A stretch of 22,037 nucleotides of DNA from NCBI GenBank assembly GCA_900756945.1, contig CAAELZ010000090.1, positions 1-22,037 of the forward strand. Direction: 5' to 3'. Below, one piece after another: positions 1 through 7,802 of the stretch; positions within the stretch are counted from its first letter, which is position 1; the number at the start of each line of letters is the position of its first letter. Origin of the DNA: an uncultured Collinsella sp. (GTDB taxonomy: Bacteria; Actinomycetota; Coriobacteriia; Coriobacteriales; Coriobacteriaceae). The position numbers and the translations under genes were made by a program. The notes beneath the pieces were generated by a model. It did no database searches. It was given only the letters and a program-made list of their open reading frames with translations, and was not told the DNA's origin.

Positions 1-2
1 CC

Positions 3-104
3 TCGGTCGACAAATCGAAATTTGCCGTACAAAAGGCCCTCGATGAGCTAAACGCCACGACGAAGAAAATCTTGAACCAGGAGTTAGGACTCGGAGATGT
101 TTAA
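3..104 (+). CDS. 3' end of upstream gene, probably type I restriction specificity subunit (HsdS), partial
   Basis: This open frame enters from the left edge and ends at TAA 102-104, giving 33 residues rich in K, L, E and Q (for example the stretch KALDELNATTKKIL). It looks like the helical C-terminal end of an HsdS subunit. Its last 8 bases overlap the start of hsdR (ATG at 97), a tight coupling typical of restriction-modification operons. The identity is inferred from position and helical character only; the tail of HsdM or of an accessory gene is also possible. That the frame is coding is better supported than its name. Confidence 0.5.
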   Translation, partial: SVDKSKFAVQKALDELNATTKKILNQELGLGDV

Positions 105-3009
105 CGAGGACAACACCATCGAGCAAATGAGCGTCGAGGCGCTTGCCAGCCTTGGCTGGAGATACGTGGCTGCCGAAGACCTCCCACGCCGCCATGCCGA
201 CGTCATGGTCGAGCCCATGGTCAAGGACGCCCTCATCAGGCTTAACCCGGAGATCGCAGAAGACCCCGATCGCGCCGACGAGATCATCTACCAACTCAGG
301 GCCCTCATTCAGTCCACGAGTCCGCAGAACCTGGTCTCCACCAACGAGCGGTTCAAAAAGCTCGTCATCGAGGAGAACTCATTCCCCTACGGCAAAGACG
401 GCCGCATGGTCCCCATCCGCCTCTTTGGCACGGCGGCGGACGGCGATCTTGACAAAAACGAGTACATCGTCACCAACCAGTGGGTCTACCCCCAGGAGCA
501 GGGCGGCAAGCGCCTCGACCTCGTCCTTCTTGTCAATGGATTTCCGCTCGTCATCGGCGAGTTCAAGACGCCGGTGCGCGATTCGATAACCTGGCTCGAC
601 GGCGCTGGCGACATCACTAAATATGAGAAGAGCATCCCGCAGATGTTCGTCTGTAGCGCCATCAACTTCGCCAGCGAAGGAAAATGCTATCGCTACGGGT
701 CGGTGAACATGCCTCCCGAGATGTGGGGACCCTGGCATGAGGGCGACAAGAAGAGCGAGGGCACACTTGCCGACGTCAAGAGAAGCATGGCATCCATGCT
801 CACCCCCACGAACGTCATGGACATCTTCCAGTTCTTCACGCTCTTCGCCACCGACAAGAAGCATCGACGCATCAAGCTGATCTGTCGCTACCAACAGTTC
901 GAGGGCGCGAACCTCATCGTGGACCGCGTTCGCGCAGGATACCCGAAGCGTGGCCTCATTTGGCATTTCCAGGGCTCAGGAAAGTCACTGCTCATGGTAT
1001 TCGCCGCCCAGAAGCTGCGCATGGTCCCCGAACTCAAGAACCCGACCGTCGTCATCGTGGATGACCGAATCGACCTCGAGACCCAGATCACGGGGACCTT
1101 CAACGCATCCGATATCCCCAACCTCGCAAGCGCCGGCAGCAAGGAGGAGCTTGAGTCCTTCTTCAAGCAGGACATGAGAAAGATCCTCATCACCACCATC
1201 TTCAAATTCGGCGAGGTTGCGGGGACGCTCAACGAGCGCGAGAACATCATCCTCATGGTCGACGAGGCGCACCGCACCCAAGAGGGCGACCTCGGTGAGA
1301 AGATGCGGCTCGCCTTGCCGAACGCCTTCTTCTTCGGCTTGACCGGCACGCCCATCAACCGAACCGACAAGAACACGTTCCACACCTTCGGTGCAAAAGA
1401 GGACAAGTCCGGCTACATGAGCCGCTATTCCTTCGCCGACTCCATCCGCGACCACGCCACATTGCCGCTCCATTTTGAAACCGTTCCCGTCGAGCTCCAC
1501 GTCAACCAAGAGGTCGTGAACGCCGCCTTTGACGAAATGACCCGAGACCTCAGCAAAGAGGACAAGGCGGAACTCACCAGGCGCGTCAAGATCGAGTCCG
1601 TCATGAAGGCCCCCGACCGCATCCACAAGGTATGCGAGCACATCGCCAAGCACTTCAAGTCAAAGGTTGAGCCCGACGGCTTCAAGGCGCAGGTAGTCTG
1701 CTACGACCGAGAGTGCTGCCTGCTGTATAAGGAGGAGCTCGACAAGCTCTTGGGCGCTGATGCAGTCACCATCGTCATGGACACGAACAACGACAAGGAA
1801 GACCGCTACAAGGCATACCGTCGAGATCGCGATGCCGAGGAAAAGCTCCTTGACCGTTTCCGCGACCCGGACGATCCGCTCAAGATTCTCATCGTCACTG
1901 CAAAGCTGCTCACGGGGTTCGATGCGCCCATCCTGCAAACTCAGTACCTTGACAAGCCCTTGCGCGACCACACGCTGTTGCAGGCAATCTGTCGAACCAA
2001 CCGCGTCTACAACGACAAGAAGACATTCGGTCTCATTGTCGACTATATCGGTCTCTTCGACAACGTCGCCAAGTCTCTGCACTTCGACGAGGCCGAGGTG
2101 CAGAAGGTTATAACCAACATCGACGAGGTAAAGGCCGAGCTACCCGGGCTTATGCATTGCTGTCTTGAGTACTTTTCAACGGTCAGAGACCGCCGCAGCG
2201 CGGATTGGGAGTCCCTTCTCGAAGCACAACAATGCCTGCCAACGACAAAGGTGAAAGACCAGTTTGGGGCCGACTTCTCGGTCTTGAACAAAGCGTGGGA
2301 AGCCCTTTCGCCCGACCCATGTCTCAATCCCTACAAGCCCGATTTCATCTGGCTCTCGCAGGTCTACGATTCCGTGAGACCGGTAGACAATCGCGGAAAG
2401 CTCATCTGGGCAGCGCTCGGGCCCAAGACAATCGAGCTCGTGCACGAAAATATCACCGTCGAAAGAGTCCGAGACGATGACGACATTCTTGAGCTCGACG
2501 AGGACATGATCGAGCACTTCATCAACGACAAGAGCAACACTGAGAAGATCACCCGAAAACTGGAGATAGACCTCGTTGCCCGAATCCGCAGGCACGATAA
2601 GAATGGCAAGTTCCAGAAGCTCGGCGAGCGCCTGGAGGACCTGAGGGAACGTCACGAGCAAGGTCTCATCAACAGCGTCGAGTTCCTCAAGATGCTCATC
2701 GACCTCGCCAAAGAAGCACGAGCCGCCGAAAAGGAAGTCGTGCCCGAGGAAGAGGAGGACAAGGGAAAGGCTGCTCTCACTGAGCTCTTTAACGGCATCA
2801 AGAACGGCGACACGCCTATCATCGTCGAGAACATCGTCAATGACATTGACGAGATCGTTAAGATAACTCGCTTCGACGGTTGGCAGGCAACCACAGCAGG
2901 CGTCAAAGAGGTCAAGAAGCAGCTACGCGCCATTCTTTGGATGCGCTACAAGCTCAAAGACCAGGCTCTTTTTGATAAGGCGTATTCGTATATCGAACTC
3001 TACTATTAG
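97..3009 (+). CDS. hsdR: Type I restriction enzyme, R subunit (nuclease-helicase)
   Basis: This 970-residue protein is the DNA-translocating and cutting subunit of a type I restriction-modification complex, working with HsdM and HsdS in the cytoplasm. The N-terminal nuclease domain has the PD-(D/E)xK pattern: D141 in RLDLVLLVNG, then E155-F-K157. The SF2 motor follows, with Walker A GSGKS at 293-297, DEAH at 389-392, LTGTP at 415-419, TGFDAP around D609 and the arginine-finger motif QAICRTNR at 629-636. The C-terminal third is charged and helical, as expected for the part that docks on the methyltransferase. Length is normal for the family (about 1000). ATG 97 is preceded by CAGGAG (79-84) and overlaps the upstream stop, so translation is probably coupled. 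All key motifs are intact, so the gene looks functional. The partner subunits lie outside the window. Confidence 0.95.
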   Translation: MFNEDNTIEQMSVEALASLGWRYVAAEDLPRRHADVMVEPMVKDALIRLNPEIAEDPDRADEIIYQLRALIQSTSPQNLVSTNERFKKLVIEENSFPYGKDGRMVPIRLFGTAADGDLDKNEYIVTNQWVYPQEQGGKRLDLVLLVNGFPLVIGEFKTPVRDSITWLDGAGDITKYEKSIPQMFVCSAINFASEGKCYRYGSVNMPPEMWGPWHEGDKKSEGTLADVKRSMASMLTPTNVMDIFQFFTLFATDKKHRRIKLICRYQQFEGANLIVDRVRAGYPKRGLIWHFQGSGKSLLMVFAAQKLRMVPELKNPTVVIVDDRIDLETQITGTFNASDIPNLASAGSKEELESFFKQDMRKILITTIFKFGEVAGTLNERENIILMVDEAHRTQEGDLGEKMRLALPNAFFFGLTGTPINRTDKNTFHTFGAKEDKSGYMSRYSFADSIRDHATLPLHFETVPVELHVNQEVVNAAFDEMTRDLSKEDKAELTRRVKIESVMKAPDRIHKVCEHIAKHFKSKVEPDGFKAQVVCYDRECCLLYKEELDKLLGADAVTIVMDTNNDKEDRYKAYRRDRDAEEKLLDRFRDPDDPLKILIVTAKLLTGFDAPILQTQYLDKPLRDHTLLQAICRTNRVYNDKKTFGLIVDYIGLFDNVAKSLHFDEAEVQKVITNIDEVKAELPGLMHCCLEYFSTVRDRRSADWESLLEAQQCLPTTKVKDQFGADFSVLNKAWEALSPDPCLNPYKPDFIWLSQVYDSVRPVDNRGKLIWAALGPKTIELVHENITVERVRDDDDILELDEDMIEHFINDKSNTEKITRKLEIDLVARIRRHDKNGKFQKLGERLEDLRERHEQGLINSVEFLKMLIDLAKEARAAEKEVVPEEEEDKGKAALTELFNGIKNGDTPIIVENIVNDIDEIVKITRFDGWQATTAGVKEVKKQLRAILWMRYKLKDQALFDKAYSYIELYY

Positions 3010-3030
3010 GCAACAGAAGACAGGTCTCTA

Positions 3031-3072
3031 GGGACGCTCCGCATTACCATTTCATAGGATGTGGAGCGTCCC
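3031..3072. terminator. Hairpin between convergent hsdR and exonuclease genes
   Basis: The arms GGGACGCTCCGCAT (3031-3044) and ATGTGGAGCGTCCC (3059-3072) pair over 14 bp with one mismatch around a 14-nt loop, starting 21 nt after the hsdR stop. No clear T-run follows on either strand, so it may be a weak or factor-assisted terminator, or simply a 3'-end-protecting hairpin. The rest of the gap up to 3234 shows only a 12-bp palindrome, GACAATATTGTC (3215-3226), and no gene that I can support. Confidence 0.5.
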
Positions 3073-3234
3073 AATTTGAACAAGTAACGTCTTGCGATGG
3101 GCGAATGTTGCAGTCCCAATGGCTCGATAACCCTTTCATAGTCTGGTGTTTAAATCTTCACTAGAAGCCATCCACACTTTGCAGTTAATTGATTCCTTCT
3201 TCGCAGGCGAAAACGACAATATTGTCCGCTCCGC

Positions 3235-3360
3235 CTACCTCCCCTCCGCCTTCAGCCTTAGCAGCAGGTCGCCCAGCTCGGGGCACTTGCTGGAAAGGCG
3301 CGCCTGAGCTCGCTCGCCCATCCCCCACCGTTGGCGGATCTCCTGGGCGCGCGGGCTCAC
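3235..3360 (-). other. 41-codon coding-like tail in frame after the exonuclease stop
   Basis: Directly after the TGA that ends the exonuclease gene (3361-3363), the same frame stays open for 41 codons from GTG (3358-3360) to TAG (3235-3237). Its third codon positions are 36/41 G or C, like real genes here. The predicted peptide is basic and helical, with segments such as AQEIRQRWGMGERAQARLSS and CPELGDLLLRLKAEG. It could be a separate small gene starting at the GTG, which has no ribosome site of its own apart from translational coupling. It could also be the severed C-terminus of a once longer exonuclease, or a read-through extension. I do not recognise the peptide. Confidence 0.4.
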
Positions 3361-3969
3361 TCAATAGTCCCCGTCCATCACCTGCTTGAGCAACTTGGCG
3401 GTCACGCGCGCATCGGCCAGGGCACTGTGGGCGTGACCCGTCGACTCGTCGAACTCGATGCCAAACCACGTCGCTGCGTCACTCAAAGAGACGCGCCCGT
3501 AGCTGCCCACTTCCATGATCGAGGTGTAAAAAGCCTGCAGGTCGGCCCAGTCCGTAGGAAATGCGGCAAGGTCGATGTGCTTTGCTTGGCACTCGGTCAA
3601 AAGCTGTCGACGATCTGCCCCGCTCCAACAGACCACCTGGGCGGAGTAGCGACCAATCCAATCGCCGAGCCTTTTGATCACCACATAGAGCGGATCGGCC
3701 ATCGCGGTGTCCACGGCCGATATCCCTGTGAGCTCGCGGACGGGGAACGCAACGCCTTCGATAAATTCCGTCTGCACAAACTGCGAGAACTCGCCCATAA
3801 CGTTACCGTGGTAATCGAGCTTGACGGCGCCGACCTCGATAATCTCATTGCGCAGTCCACGTCGCTGGCGCTGCTTTGGCACCAGCGCAAACTCAAAGTC
3901 CAGCACAATCTGGCGCGCAAAGTTCGTCGTATCGATAGCCGAGATGCACGGCGTCTTTTCAGCTGACAC
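3361..3969 (-). CDS. DnaQ-like 3'-5' exonuclease (DEDDh family)
   Basis: This 202-residue protein is a predicted metal-dependent 3'-5' exonuclease of the RNase T/DnaQ fold, removing nucleotides from DNA or RNA ends. Catalytic residues are visible: D24-x-E26 in VLDFEFA, a middle aspartate at D119 (SGADRRQL) and H181-x4-D186 in the typical HSALADAR motif. The start is GTG at 3967-3969, preceded by a strong GGAGAGAGG site. The 20 or so residues before the first catalytic strand are not conserved-looking. It stands alone, convergent with hsdR, and no operon partner is visible. Stand-alone members act in repair, RNA maturation or occasionally defence; nothing here decides among these. The coding-like continuation after its TGA stop is described separately. 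Confidence 0.85.
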   Translation of the reverse strand: MSAEKTPCISAIDTTNFARQIVLDFEFALVPKQRQRRGLRNEIIEVGAVKLDYHGNVMGEFSQFVQTEFIEGVAFPVRELTGISAVDTAMADPLYVVIKRLGDWIGRYSAQVVCWSGADRRQLLTECQAKHIDLAAFPTDWADLQAFYTSIMEVGSYGRVSLSDAATWFGIEFDESTGHAHSALADARVTAKLLKQVMDGDY

Positions 3970-3990
3970 GGTTATGGCCTCTCTCCGTCA

Positions 3991-4427
3991 AATGCCGCTC
4001 GTTACATAAGCGGCTACATTGCCGTAAGGATAGGCGCTCGTGCGGACATGAAAGCGGGGCGCAATACCATGCGCTGGTCGCACGCCATGCAGACGGCCCC
4101 AAGAGAATCGCCCGCTCTATTCAAATGCATGAAAAAGATTGAGGCCCGGTGACTTGAATCAGCGGTCATCCCGGGCCCATCAGAGCTCGAAGAGCTCTTG
4201 GTTGCTTTGGTCTCGCTCTTCACGGCGCTTATCGAACTTCCCAAGGCACTCAAGCAGCATTCGAAGCATAACAAGTCGCTGCCATTAAGGCACTGACCTC
4301 TTGACCAAGCAACGGCGCTGCCCAGCTCTTCACCACTTGGGCTGCCGTCGACTTTATTCTATCCGCGAGTATCTGGTTTACCAAATGGATTTTCGGTAAA
4401 GGAAGCACGGCACGCCCCGCAAGACCA
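3991..4427 (+). pseudogene. Gene-poor stretch with fragments of possible decayed coding sequence
   Basis: This gap between two minus-strand genes holds no intact gene that I can support. On the plus strand one frame reads from about 3991 to TGA 4150-4152 (including MKAGRNTMRWSHAMQ from ATG 4048), then continues open for 47 codons to TGA 4294-4296 with a helical peptide containing ELEELLVALVSLFTALIELP. In another frame a hydrophobic piece follows (AQLFTTWAAVDFILSASIWF, from 4320), itself behind a TGA at 4302. The pattern would fit a gene broken by nonsense and frameshift changes. A hairpin spans the first TGA (4143-4153 with 4164-4176). Open minus-strand frames over the same stretch are no more convincing. 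Confidence 0.25.
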
Positions 4428-5723
4428 CTACGCCCCAAGTGCCGCCATGGGGATCACCGCCACGCCGTCGTCGCGTGTGTAGGCAATGCTCCCCTTTCCA
4501 ACCACGACCGCCAAAAACGCCGGCGCGGCATTCTGGGCGGCAGGATTGGAGAGCACTTTCCTCTCCAGCGCCTTGAGATTTCTCGCTCCATCGTCTGCTT
4601 TCGCATCACTCAGCTTGACCTCGATGGCTCCCCAGCGCCCGTCGTGCTCAACGATCAGATCGACCTCAAGGCCCTTCTCATCTCGGAAATAATGGACGCT
4701 GTTGTCGACACCGCCGTAGGTGGAAAGGAACACGCGCACGTCGCGCAGAACGAGGTTCTCAAAGAGCATCCCTAGCGTTTGCATATCGCCAAGCAGCCGC
4801 TCAGGGGTAGCCCCCAGCAACGCCGCCGCAAGTGACGGGTCACAGAAGTAGCGCTTGGGGCGCACGCGAACGCGGGCCTTCGAGCGCATGGGCGGCTCCC
4901 ATCCGCACAGGTCCTCGGTCAGCTTGAGCCTGTTGAAGAGGTCCAAGTACGCAGCGATGGTCCTCTCGTCGGGGCCCGCCTCACCGTACGAGGCGTCCTT
5001 TATGAGCGTCTTGTACGTGACGGCTTGGCTCTCGTTCATGGCAAGAGCTCGCAAAAGGCCGTGTGCAAGCTCGGGCGACATGCCCTCATCCAGCACGTTG
5101 ACGTCGAGCACCGAGTGCACGTACTGGCTTGCCGTCTCTCGCGCAAGATCTTCCGAAAGCCCAAGATTTGCAGGCCAACCGCCCCTGCAGCACCAGCGGG
5201 CGACGTCATCCACCGTGCTCTCGCGACGCTGAGGGGCAAAACCCTCGCCCTTAAAGAGGCTTGCCAGTGACACGAGCGGCTCGCCGTCGCCCGACTCACA
5301 CAGGGCCATGGGGCGCATTGACAGACGGGCGATCCTACCCGTGCCGGAATGACGAACATGGCTGCGCTCCTCGCTTTTGAGCGCGGTCGAGCCCGTGAGC
5401 AAAAGTGTCCCGCGTTCGTTGCCGCTCGCGTCCACGAAGCGCCGGGCGGCATCCCAAACCTCGGGCACCTCCTGCCATTCATCGACCAGATGTGGCGCAT
5501 CGCCGATGAGCGCCAGGCTTGGGTCGACCTCTGCCGCCGCGCGCTGCGCAGGCTCATCGAGCCTGGAGACGCTCGCCGAGCGAGAGAGCGCCGTCCAGGT
5601 CTTGCCGCACCATTTGGGGCCGTTGATCTCCACGCAGCCAAACGCCCGCATAAGGGTGTCGAGGCGCTCCTCTATGAGCCGGGGCCTATATCCCTTTTGG
5701 GTCAATCTCTTTGGTGCATCCAT
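4428..5723 (-). CDS. Stand-alone ATPase, AAA_14/DUF4143 type
   Basis: This 431-residue protein joins a P-loop ATPase to a C-terminal DUF4143 region. Walker A is GPKWCGKT at 35-42 and Walker B ends LVDEWQ with D81-E82. A sensor-like LLTGST follows. Near the C-terminus, EVDLIVEHDGRWGAIEVKLS has the spacing of a PD-(D/E)xK nuclease fold (E-x-D, then E-V-K). The family is common in bacteria and archaea as solitary, patchily distributed genes. Its function is unresolved, and mobile-element, stress and defence roles have all been proposed. The ATG at 5721-5723 has a GAGAGGG site upstream. The gene is monocistronic, with its own stop-rich flanks and a repeat-built upstream region (23-bp units at 5761-5866), which suggests autoregulation. 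No key residue is missing. Confidence 0.9.
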   Translation of the reverse strand: MDAPKRLTQKGYRPRLIEERLDTLMRAFGCVEINGPKWCGKTWTALSRSASVSRLDEPAQRAAAEVDPSLALIGDAPHLVDEWQEVPEVWDAARRFVDASGNERGTLLLTGSTALKSEERSHVRHSGTGRIARLSMRPMALCESGDGEPLVSLASLFKGEGFAPQRRESTVDDVARWCCRGGWPANLGLSEDLARETASQYVHSVLDVNVLDEGMSPELAHGLLRALAMNESQAVTYKTLIKDASYGEAGPDERTIAAYLDLFNRLKLTEDLCGWEPPMRSKARVRVRPKRYFCDPSLAAALLGATPERLLGDMQTLGMLFENLVLRDVRVFLSTYGGVDNSVHYFRDEKGLEVDLIVEHDGRWGAIEVKLSDAKADDGARNLKALERKVLSNPAAQNAAPAFLAVVVGKGSIAYTRDDGVAVIPMAALGA

Positions 5724-5760
5724 AGACGGCCGTCCCTCTCTATCACGCGATATGCGAAAT

Positions 5761-5866
5761 TACGCCATTCTCAATGCGGATTTTACGCTACTTTCAATGT
5801 AGTTTTTACGCCGTTACAGATGTAGTTTTTACGCTATTTTCATTGAAGGTTTTACGCTTGACATCC
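5761..5866. repeat. Five TACGC-led units at exact 23-bp steps, upstream of the DUF4143 ATPase
   Basis: The pentamer TACGC begins at 5761, 5784, 5807, 5830 and 5853, a step of exactly 23 bp each time. Units 2-4 share the frame TACGC-N10-TGTAG/TGAAG followed by T-rich sequence, and unit 2 contains the inverted pair CTAC...GTAG. Unit 5 decays after about 11 bases. The array ends 38 bp before the ATPase start, where a promoter and operator would lie, so phased protein binding (iteron-like operator) is the simplest reading. The step of 23 bp also equals a hexamer plus a 17-bp spacer, so adjacent units could double as -35/-10 positions; that part is speculation. Confidence 0.8.
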
Positions 5867-5904
5867 TTAGCGCGACGCTCGCTAAACCCCTAACCACCGG
5901 ATTG

Positions 5905-6032
5905 CCCGAATTCCGGGATGCTGCCTCCGCTCCAAACAAAAGGCCCCGGCTCGCGATGGAGCTGCCTCCCATTTCTTGAACATATGAGCTTCCGCTTGAA
6001 GGGCGATCCGGAAAGCGCGTCCCATTCCGAGC
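5905..6032. repeat. Decayed pieces of the 61/62-bp repeat, with a copied terminator half
   Basis: Three pieces related to the arrays further right lie here. At 5907-5920 is a right-arm fragment (CGAATTCCGGGATG). At 5928-5962 a 35-bp stretch is identical to 9596-9630, which there forms the first arm and loop of the terminator after the hydroxylase operon; here the second arm is lost. At 6005-6032 a 28-bp stretch is identical to 7751-7778 (right part of a linker plus left arm of a unit). The remainder of the 5724-6065 gap, apart from the 23-bp array, shows nothing else I can support. Confidence 0.75.
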
Positions 6033-6065
6033 ATCACATCAGAGCGCGCTTGGTTATCTCCGCCC

Positions 6066-7445
6066 TCACATCTCGGCAAACGAGATCAGCTTGACGTCTC
6101 CCCTACTCTCTGCGGCATCCCGACATCCCTGAGTAAAGCCGCTTTTTGAGAAAAGTGCATAGCTTTTTCGTTGCCGTCTAAAGAGCTCACTTCGATACAC
6201 GAGCTTTTGCAGCACGTCTTCGCCCACCGGTTCATTGCGCCACTTGCACTCCGCAAACAGCGCAGCGCCCTCGCCATCGTCAACAATCAAGTCGATTTCT
6301 TCCTGCGTATGTGTGCGATTATCCGTCCCCCACCAGCGCCCGACGCTCGCCGGAACCACATCGAGCTGGCCCGCGCGCGCGAGTTCATACACGTATTGTC
6401 TGCATATGAGCTCAAAGACCGTACCCATGTAATCCGATACGTGCGGCTCAATGCGCTTATACGCCATCTCGGCCATATCGTTTTGGATCAGCCCGATGTT
6501 CTGCGGCACAAACTTGTACCAGAACCTAAACATCTGGTCGCTCAGCAGATACACGGCTCGCTTATTGCTCGTCTCGTTTAGAGGCAGCTCGCGCTCGACA
6601 ATCCCAAGCGACGCCAGCTTATTCACATAGCTCTTTACGTTGCTCGCAGGGATTCCCGTAGAGCTCGCAATCTCCGAGATCTTCGAGCGTCCCTGGGCAA
6701 TTGCCTGCACGATCGCATCATATTGCTCGGGATTGCGGCACTCTTGCAATAGCAGGTTACTCGGCTCCTCAAAGAGATAGCCCGTAGGAGTAAGAAAAAG
6801 ACGTTTGATGTTGTCCTTGAGCGACGCGGCAGGATCGACTTTCTCGATATATGCAGGAATGCCACCTGTCATGCCATAGCAAACCGCAGCGTCTTCGCGA
6901 CTCATGCCCCGCCACAGTCCGAGGGTCGTCATAAAATCGAGCGGCATGATCTTAAACTGGGCCGTACGCCTACCGTATAGCGGGCTCTCGTAGCCCAACA
7001 CCTGCTCCTCCATAAACGAAAGAGACGAGCCGCATAGGATTAGCATGAGCTTAGTCTCTTTGTACAAGTGATCAATCTTGTCTTGCAACAACGAGCTGAT
7101 CTCGGGATTCGATTGGGCGAGATAGGGATACTCGTCAATCACGACAATCAAACGTTCCGTGCGAGCCATGGTGGCCAATGCATCGAACGCCTCGTCAAAA
7201 CTACGAAACGACACGCCTGCAGCACCAACCGAACCCGCAAGTATCGCCTGGCTAAAGCCGTGCAGGTTTGCCTCTGCATTGGTACGACGAGCTTGAAAGT
7301 AAATAGCATTCTTGCCTTGAATGAACTCTGTGATAAGGCGCGTTTTACCCACACGACGGCGGCCGTAAATCACAGGCATCTCAAAGGAGCCCGTGCCATA
7401 CAGTCGATTGAGCTCGGACATTTCCGCTGTTCTTCCGATAAACAT
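6066..7445 (-). CDS. Stand-alone ATPase, archaeal-ATPase/DUF234 type
   Basis: This is a predicted P-loop ATPase of 459 residues with a C-terminal DUF234 nuclease-like domain. It opens MFIGRTAEMSELNRLY, the usual start of this family. Walker A is GRRRVGKT at 28-35, and Walker B VVIDEYPYLA has D104-E105. A helix-turn-helix-like segment (KISEIASSTGIPASNVKSYV) lies in the middle, and the C-terminal part carries EEIDLIVDD...FAECKW, the D...E-x-K pattern. I chose ATG 7443-7445 because AAGGAAGGA sits just upstream. The longer open frame to 7532 only translates the promoter palindrome. The winged-helix segment, together with the large palindrome over its own promoter, suggests autoregulation. It is flanked on both sides by the 61/62-bp repeat family. 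The cellular role of the family is not established. Confidence 0.9.
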   Translation of the reverse strand: MFIGRTAEMSELNRLYGTGSFEMPVIYGRRRVGKTRLITEFIQGKNAIYFQARRTNAEANLHGFSQAILAGSVGAAGVSFRSFDEAFDALATMARTERLIVVIDEYPYLAQSNPEISSLLQDKIDHLYKETKLMLILCGSSLSFMEEQVLGYESPLYGRRTAQFKIMPLDFMTTLGLWRGMSREDAAVCYGMTGGIPAYIEKVDPAASLKDNIKRLFLTPTGYLFEEPSNLLLQECRNPEQYDAIVQAIAQGRSKISEIASSTGIPASNVKSYVNKLASLGIVERELPLNETSNKRAVYLLSDQMFRFWYKFVPQNIGLIQNDMAEMAYKRIEPHVSDYMGTVFELICRQYVYELARAGQLDVVPASVGRWWGTDNRTHTQEEIDLIVDDGEGAALFAECKWRNEPVGEDVLQKLVYRSELFRRQRKSYALFSKSGFTQGCRDAAESRGDVKLISFAEM

Positions 7446-7459
7446 AGGGCATCCTTCCT

Positions 7460-7515
7460 TTACGTTATAGCTAGCTATATTATACCTTCCTATAATATAG
7501 CTAGCTATAACGTAA
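7460..7515. promoter_or_regulatory. Perfect 56-bp inverted repeat over the DUF234 ATPase promoter
   Basis: Arms of 25 bp (7460-7484 and 7491-7515) are perfect inverted complements around the 6-nt centre CCTTCC. Each arm itself contains the palindrome ATAGCTAGCTAT, so four half-sites are present. Read on the minus strand, a TATAAT -10 hexamer lies inside the proximal arm, and the ribosome site begins next to the palindrome. Such an arrangement is expected of an operator that blocks the promoter when bound. A cruciform or recombination site is an alternative, and the structure would also form a very stable hairpin in RNA. Confidence 0.85.
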
Positions 7516-7570
7516 TTCGACAAGCGGGCCACGCAAAAGGGACGTTACACCACCGCACGCGGACCGTCCC

Positions 7571-7802
7571 GGAAAACGCATCCCGTTCTGAGCTTGAATT
7601 CTGGGATGCATTTTCCGCTGAAGCTTCTACCGGAAAATGCATCCCATTCTGAACGTCGAATCCGGGACGTAATTTCCGCCTGCGGCCCCGTTGGGAAAAT
7701 TCGTCCCGCTCTGAGAGCTCGTTCCGGGATGCAATTTCCGTTTGAGGGCTGATCCGGAAAGCGCGTCCCATTCCGAGCGGCAATTCCGGGTCACGGTTTC
7801 CG
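7571..7802. repeat. Array 1 of the 61/62-bp hairpin repeat (4 units)
   Basis: Units begin with GGAAA at 7571, 7632, 7694 and 7756, a step of 61, 62 and 62 bp. Each unit has a left arm GGAAAAYGCRTCCC, a variable middle beginning TTCTGA or similar, and a right arm of the type GGGATGCATTTTCC. A linker of about 15 nt then leads to the next unit. In unit 1 the arms pair at 13 of 14 positions. Because the period is not a multiple of three and stop-free frames shift from unit to unit, the open frames over it are not evidence of coding. Confidence 0.85.

Noticed and set aside
7446..7532. N-terminal 29-residue extension of the DUF234 ATPase
   Set aside because: The extension translates the promoter palindrome; the ATG at 7445 has a proper ribosome site and the family's usual first residues.
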